NCBI GenBank assembly: GCA_944390955.1
Contig: CALXRY010000005.1
Coordinates: 1 to 36,063 of the forward strand
Reading direction: 5' to 3'
Source of the DNA: an uncultured Clostridia bacterium
Lineage (GTDB): Bacteria > Bacillota > Clostridia > UBA1381
DNA length: 36,063 nt
Shown here piece by piece: positions 32,654-36,063 of this stretch; within the stretch, counting starts at the first letter, position 1; each line of letters begins with the position of its first letter. The notes under the pieces were generated by a model. It did no database searches. It saw only the letters and a list, made by a program, of their open reading frames with translations, and was not told where the DNA came from. The translations under genes were made by a program, and so were the position numbers.

Positions 32654-33385
32654 ATGGACCTTCGCTTTAAAGTCGCCGTGTGCGATGACGATAAAGAGTA
32701 TCTGGATAATATGAGCAAATACCTGTCGAATGTAGATGTGCAGGGCTTGGATATGGAGTATGAGACATATGATACCAGCACGGGGTTGCTAAAGAGATTT
32801 GTAAAGGACAACGCCGCATTTGACGTTGTCTTTATAGATATTGAGATCGACGACCTCACGGGTATAGAGCTGGCCAACACGATCAGAAGCCTGAACAGCC
32901 ATGTTATCATTGTTTTTGTTACGAGCCATAAAAAATATACGCTCGACTGCCTGGTATGCCGGCCGTTCGGTATAATGATAAAGCCGATTGAATTTGATTA
33001 TTTCAAAAGGGCATTTGCAAAAATTATCGAAAAGCACAGAAGTAATTATACAACGGTAGAGATCACCGTAAAGAGACAAAAGTTCAGCATATGCTTTGAT
33101 GATATTATCTTTTTACAGGCCGTAGACCATAACACATATATCCTTACGCGCAATCAGATGCATATGACATATATGACGCTCTCAGAAGTTGAGCGTCAGC
33201 TTGACCCGGGACGGTTCGTGCGGGTACATAGGGCATATATAGTAAATATGAGCTATATCAAATCAATATCAGACTGCAAGCTGTACATGGATGGCTACAG
33301 CCATGAGATACCGATAGGAACTACCTATAGGCAGCAGATGACAAAATCAGTAATAGAGTTTGAGGAAAGGAACAGATTTTTATGA
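32654..33385 (+). CDS. AgrA-like response regulator (REC + LytTR)
   Basis: 243 aa. The receiver domain (~1-125) has the acidic pocket Asp11-Asp12-Asp13 (VCDDD) and phospho-acceptor Asp62 (FIDIEIDD). The LytTR DNA-binding domain (~140-240) has the RFVRVHRAYIVN motif and FDDIIFLQAVDHNTYIL. LytTR proteins bind pairs of short direct repeats about 21 bp apart, which are present before agrB. It is cotranscribed and 4-bp overlapped with the AgrC-like kinase gene. Confidence 0.9.
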   Translation: MDLRFKVAVCDDDKEYLDNMSKYLSNVDVQGLDMEYETYDTSTGLLKRFVKDNAAFDVVFIDIEIDDLTGIELANTIRSLNSHVIIVFVTSHKKYTLDCLVCRPFGIMIKPIEFDYFKRAFAKIIEKHRSNYTTVEITVKRQKFSICFDDIIFLQAVDHNTYILTRNQMHMTYMTLSEVERQLDPGRFVRVHRAYIVNMSYIKSISDCKLYMDGYSHEIPIGTTYRQQMTKSVIEFEERNRFL

Positions 33386-34680
33386 TAGTATACGGTATTG
33401 CAGACATACTCACATGTATAGTTGAGGCTATAGCGGTATTCATTATTTTCAATACATACCTCGAGTTTCGCCGCAATTTGCCCAAATGGCTTGCATGGGC
33501 GGGGGCTGCGGTGCTGGCGGCATTGATATATATCAGCAATCACTTTTTCAGCTTCGGTTCATTAAATGTCGTATGTATAATTCTTTTTTCATTTGCAGCG
33601 TCGTTCATGTTCAAGGGACCTGTAGGAATAAAAATCCTTGCATCAATATTGAGCTTTGCCGTTTCAGCTATTATTGAGGTAATTGTGCTTTTTGTAATGA
33701 TGGCATTAGGGGGAATTTCCGCTGAGGACATAATAGAGATTCCGAACCTTAAGCTAATCGGAATCATAATATCAAAGCTGCTTTATATAATCACAGTGAA
33801 ATTTATATGTACAAAAACAAAAATGAAAAGGCGTTCATATAAGCTCCCTGCGAATTATTGGCTTTTGTTTTTTGTGACAATGCTTGGTTCGATAGGAGAA
33901 ATTCTGTTGATATTTTTTCTACAGTATCATATGCAATCAGAGGATTTCTATATCCCCTCTCTTATAGGCTCGGTATTTATAGCGTGTATATTCTTTTTTA
34001 CACTGTATATGTACGAGGGTATGTCTATACAGTCTGATAAATTAAGGCAGAGTGAGCTTCAGGAGCAGCAGCTGGACGATCAGGTGCGCCATCTGAATGA
34101 GCTGATAGTGGCTCATGGCAAGATAAAAAAAGTAAGTCATGACCTGAAAAATCATATGATCGCTCTGAAATCATATATGCAGAACAATAACTGCGAGGGC
34201 GGGATAAAATATATAAACGCCATAGCCGATAATGCCGATATAAATTCAGACATTATAGATACCGGTAATACGGTCGCAGATTCAATAATTACAGCCAAGA
34301 GAAATCTTGCAAAAACAAAGAATATTGATTTTACGGCTCGGCTTGATATTCCGGAGGCGCTGCCTATCAACCCGTCTGACTGCTGTATACTGCTTGGAAA
34401 CGCACTCGATAATGCTATTGAAGCTGCAGAGAAGTCAGAAGGAGAACGGTTTGTGGATATCTCAATGTCGTATAGCAACTCAACGCTTATGTGCAAGATA
34501 TCAAATTCATCACCTGATATCTACAATCCACTTTTGAAAACAACAAAAAAGGATTCGGTAAACCACGGAATAGGAATGAAAAATATAAATGATGTACTGA
34601 GTAAATACGGAAGCATGCTGGATATAGAAGTTGAAAATAATAAATTCACCCTGTCATTTATTTTATATAATATAGCATAA
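33382..34680 (+). CDS. AgrC-like sensor histidine kinase (GHKL family)
   Basis: 432 aa. About six N-terminal membrane helices (~1-215) are expected to bind the autoinducing peptide. A coiled-coil linker (QSDKLRQSELQEQQLDDQVRHLNEL) leads to the H-box with His253 (KVSHDLKNHMIALKSYM). The GHKL ATPase follows, with the N-box LLGNALDNAIEAAEKSEG and the G-box HGIGMKNINDVLSKYG. This is the HPK10 type used by AgrC and related peptide-pheromone sensors. It overlaps agrA by 4 bp (ATGA), with GAGGAAAGG upstream. Confidence 0.92.
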   Translation: MIVYGIADILTCIVEAIAVFIIFNTYLEFRRNLPKWLAWAGAAVLAALIYISNHFFSFGSLNVVCIILFSFAASFMFKGPVGIKILASILSFAVSAIIEVIVLFVMMALGGISAEDIIEIPNLKLIGIIISKLLYIITVKFICTKTKMKRRSYKLPANYWLLFFVTMLGSIGEILLIFFLQYHMQSEDFYIPSLIGSVFIACIFFFTLYMYEGMSIQSDKLRQSELQEQQLDDQVRHLNELIVAHGKIKKVSHDLKNHMIALKSYMQNNNCEGGIKYINAIADNADINSDIIDTGNTVADSIITAKRNLAKTKNIDFTARLDIPEALPINPSDCCILLGNALDNAIEAAEKSEGERFVDISMSYSNSTLMCKISNSSPDIYNPLLKTTKKDSVNHGIGMKNINDVLSKYGSMLDIEVENNKFTLSFILYNIA

Positions 34681-34698
34681 TACTATTTAATGGATTAT

Positions 34699-34764
34699 TT
34701 CACGTAAGGTCTTTTCAACTTCACGTTGCTATCTCTTTTCAAGCCGAAATTTTTGTGCTATAAT
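34699..34764 (+). promoter_or_regulatory. agrB-agrD promoter with AgrA-like direct repeats
   Basis: TTCACGT occurs at 34699-34705 and again at 34720-34726, exactly 21 bp apart, the spacing of LytTR/AgrA half-sites. The second copy ends about 10 bp upstream of a -35 (TTTCAA, 34737-34742). An extended -10 (TGC then TATAAT at 34759-34764) follows after 16 bp. This fits positive feedback of AgrA on peptide production. Confidence 0.58.
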
Positions 34765-34791
34765 TAGAGCATAAGGACAGGAGGTAAATTA

Positions 34792-35376
34792 ATGCAGAAA
34801 TTAGCGCAGGGTATAACAGATCAGCTTGTACAGAATAATATTGTAAAGCCGGAGGACGCGGACAGCTGCCGTTACGGGCTTGAGCTTATGTTTTCATCAG
34901 TAAGCGAGATTCTGTGTGTGCTTGTTATTTCTCTGTTTGCCGGAAATTTTGCAGAAACGGTAGTATTTTTTATAGCATTTATGCCGCTAAGGATATACGG
35001 CGGAGGATATCATGCCGATACAAGGCTGAGGTGCTTTTTGATCCTTCTTGCAGCGTACGGAGTGCTTACTGCTTTGCTTATGCTGCTGCCTTTGGAGGCT
35101 TACCGGTATGTAATTTTCGGAGGAGCTGCATTTACTCTTATAGCTGTTATAGCTCTTGCTCCGGTGCGGCACAATAATAAGCATCTCAGCGAGAACGAAG
35201 TGCGGGTGTACAGAAAAATTGCCGTAGGCGTATGTATTGCGGAAGCTGCGGCGGCTTTAGTTGGTGGAATACTTGCAGGAGAAAGCCCGTATATATTGTC
35301 CTTTGTTTGCGGACAGCTTGCTGTATCATTATCCATGATTGCGGCTTGTATAAAAATAAATATCGCAGGGAGGTGA
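34792..35376 (+). CDS. AgrB-like autoinducing-peptide processing protease
   Basis: 194 aa integral membrane cysteine endopeptidase that cuts the AgrD propeptide and closes its thiolactone ring. The catalytic pair His74 and Cys81 lies in RIYGGGYHADTRLRC, with the 7-residue spacing of the S. aureus His77/Cys84 pair. About five to six membrane helices follow, with the family PVRHNNKHLSENE motif near residue 125. AGGAGGT precedes the ATG. It is followed 5 bp later by the propeptide gene. Confidence 0.93.
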   Translation: MQKLAQGITDQLVQNNIVKPEDADSCRYGLELMFSSVSEILCVLVISLFAGNFAETVVFFIAFMPLRIYGGGYHADTRLRCFLILLAAYGVLTALLMLLPLEAYRYVIFGGAAFTLIAVIALAPVRHNNKHLSENEVRVYRKIAVGVCIAEAAAALVGGILAGESPYILSFVCGQLAVSLSMIAACIKINIAGR

Positions 35377-35381
35377 AAAGG

Positions 35382-35549
35382 ATGAAGAATTTTTGCAGTA
35401 AAGTAAAGAGCTTTATGGTTAAGCGCGGTGGTCTTATAGCAGGATGTGCATTTGCGTTTGTTGCACTGGCAGCTAATACGCCCTGTTCTATACCGTTCTA
35501 TGAGTCCGAAGAACCTCAAGGTATCGAGCGCTTCAAGAAATTCAACTAA
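35382..35549 (+). CDS. AgrD-like autoinducing-peptide precursor
   Basis: A 55-residue propeptide directly after agrB with GGGAGGTG 6 nt before its ATG. It has the three-part AgrD layout: an amphipathic or hydrophobic leader (MKNFCSKVKSFMVKRGGLIA, then GCAFAFVALAANTP), the signal core with Cys35 (CSIPF), and an acidic tail beginning YESEEPQGIERF, which matches the E-E-P pattern AgrB needs. By analogy with Clostridium perfringens (CLWFT followed by HQPEEP), AgrB should cut after Phe39 and form a five-membered thiolactone C-S-I-P-F. The exocyclic tail length cannot be told from sequence. Confidence 0.88.
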   Translation: MKNFCSKVKSFMVKRGGLIAGCAFAFVALAANTPCSIPFYESEEPQGIERFKKFN

Positions 35550-35550
35550 A

Positions 35551-35601
35551 GCGTAAGCCGTAGGTTTACGCCAATGCGGAACTGATAGTGTTCTGCGATT
35601 T
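35551..35601 (+). terminator. Double hairpin / weak terminator after agrD
   Basis: GCGTAAGCC (35551-35559) and GGTTTACGC (35563-35571) form a 9-bp stem with a 3-nt GTA loop. GCGGAAC (35576-35582) and GTTCTGC (35590-35596) form a second stem followed by GATTTTATT. Together they probably end the agrBD transcript. Confidence 0.55.
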
Positions 35602-35631
35602 TATTATATCAAATCTCTTTATAATATGATA

Positions 35632-35832
35632 AATCCCTGCCTGTGAGCGGGGCTTGCGGGAGTGTCGGAATATCATGGGCAAATTTCATAGCGTTTGTCC
35701 GTGTAATTTGGTTAAAATTTAAAAGAAGCCCTTCCCATAAGACCGCAGCAAGCTGTAAGAAAAAAGCCGCAGGCTTTAACAGCGGAAATTTTCCGTAATA
35801 CCGATACTGAAGTTTATCTTCAGGGGCTTCAT
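35632..35832 (+). ncRNA. Probable structured non-coding RNA (possibly raiA-class)
   Basis: About 200 nt without reading frame but with nested complementary segments. CCCTGC/GCGGGG forms a hairpin (35635-35652). GTGTCGG (35662-35668) pairs with CCGATAC (35801-35807), closing a multibranch region that contains CATGGGCAAA/TTTGTCCGTG (35674-35703), AAGCC-GCA-GGCTT (35764-35776) and CGGAAA/TTTCCG (35783-35795). CTGAAG-CTTCAG (35807-35823) follows. GAAGCCC (35725-35731) complements GGGCTTC (35824-35830) across the closing stem, so a pseudoknot is possible. A TATAAT lies at 35620-35625. Size, pseudoknot and Clostridial context suggest the raiA RNA class, though I cannot confirm its consensus. tmRNA, 6S, SRP and RNase P signatures are not seen. 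Confidence 0.5.
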
Positions 35833-35863
35833 CCTTCGTTTATAATTATGTATAATTTTGCCG

Positions 35864-35900
35864 AGACCGTCGCGCATTATGCGCGGCGGTCTTGTGATTT
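35864..35900 (+). terminator. Strong GC hairpin, likely terminator
   Basis: AGACCGTCGCGCA (35864-35876) and TGCGCGGCGGTCT (35880-35892) pair over 13 bp with one G-U. The following sequence TGTGATTT has only a weak T-run. It separates the ncRNA candidate from the next promoter. Confidence 0.55.
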
Positions 35901-35941
35901 AAGGGCCCACCGCAGCTTTTTAAAACTTATTCTCAAAACAC

Positions 35942-35970
35942 TTGACTTTAACGTATTAAAGTGGTAAAAT
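35942..35970 (+). promoter_or_regulatory. Promoter of the gene beyond the right edge
   Basis: -35 TTGACT (35942-35947), a 17-bp spacer and an extended -10 (TGG then TAAAAT, 35965-35970). Confidence 0.7.
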
Positions 35971-35976
35971 ATTAAG

Positions 35977-36063
35977 TGCTGTATATTATTATACGGTGAG
36001 AAAAGAAGATGGCACAGGAATAAACTTCCGACTGCCGGTGATATGATTTAGGAGGAAAAAATA
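35977..36063 (+). promoter_or_regulatory. Leader and Shine-Dalgarno of a gene starting at the window edge
   Basis: An 87-nt leader holding two small hairpins: CTGTATA with TATACGG, and GGCA..GGAA-TAAAC-TTCC..TGCC. It ends in a strong AGGAGG (36049-36054) with 7-8 A-rich bases to the edge, so a coding region should begin at or just after 36063. The gene itself is not visible. Together with the ncRNA candidate and the GC hairpin this fills the gene-free 35550-36063 stretch. Confidence 0.55.

Noticed and set aside
35632-35832. tmRNA, 6S RNA, RNase P RNA or a cobalamin riboswitch
   Set aside because: The hallmark sequences (tag-peptide frame and TPsiC arm; open-bubble 6S layout; GAGGAAAGTCC; B12 box) were looked for and not seen.
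36011-36025. Four-codon upstream frame (ATG GCA CAG GAA TAA) in the last leader
   Set aside because: It is very short and could occur by chance. It lies within a hairpin arm, and no regulatory residue pattern is seen.

Overview
The window reads as chromosomal DNA of a moderate-GC, low-sporulation-signal Clostridia bacterium (Bacillota), probably a gut or plant-polysaccharide-degrading member of the Oscillospirales/Monoglobales/Ruminococcus-like lineages. Support: Firmicutes-style Shine-Dalgarno sequences and sigma-A promoters with 16-18 bp spacers, RNase J, GatCAB with an archaeal-type AspRS, type III glutamine synthetase, meso-diaminopimelate dehydrogenase, an agr peptide-signalling locus, a BlaI-type repressor and a huge secreted arabinogalactan-type glycosidase. 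The genus cannot be fixed from sequence alone.

Layout. 1-5.1 kb: the 3' end of pnp, then a leftward operon rnr (RNase R) - THUMP-type RNA methyltransferase - MFS transporter. 5.1-9.1 kb: rightward secD-secF, then a Gx-type transporter and a lipoprotein ApbE flavin transferase. 9.1-11.0 kb: ddh facing a small family 43 glycosidase gene across a shared terminator. 11.2-20.1 kb: three rightward housekeeping units, gatCAB-aspS2, glnA type III and rnjA. Each starts with a near-consensus promoter followed by a hairpin-plus-T-tract in the 5' leader, before the first start codon. Glutamine synthetase makes the amide donor that GatCAB uses to form Asn-tRNA and/or Gln-tRNA, so the first two units are metabolically linked. 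20.2-24.5 kb: a secreted SLH-like/transglutaminase protein, a tandem-OB SSB, an AraC regulator and a 4Fe-4S aldo/keto reductase.

24.6-30.1 kb is one leftward gene for an 1829-residue secreted enzyme with a GH30 beta-1,6-galactanase-like domain at the N-terminus, five or six accessory modules and a GH43 domain at the C-terminus. Two 14-bp direct repeats 20 bp apart overlap its poor -35 box, as in an AraC-type activated promoter.

30.3-35.6 kb is the most interesting part. A leftward, translationally coupled operon encodes a BlaI-type repressor, an M56 (BlaR1-type) membrane protease lacking its last membrane helix and sensor, and a third protein that begins with the missing M56 tail plus membrane helix and continues into an LCP (LytR-CpsA-Psr) domain. 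This looks like a split BlaR1 whose beta-lactam sensor is replaced by a cell-wall-polymer-ligase-like domain. Divergent from it is a complete agr quorum-sensing locus in the order agrA-agrC-agrB-agrD, with a predicted autoinducing-peptide ring CSIPF and AgrA-like 21-bp-spaced repeats before agrB.

35.6-36.06 kb has no gene but contains a probable structured non-coding RNA with a predicted pseudoknot, a strong GC hairpin, and a promoter, leader and Shine-Dalgarno for a gene starting at or just beyond the window edge. I saw no tRNA, rRNA, CRISPR array, insertion sequence or prophage gene.
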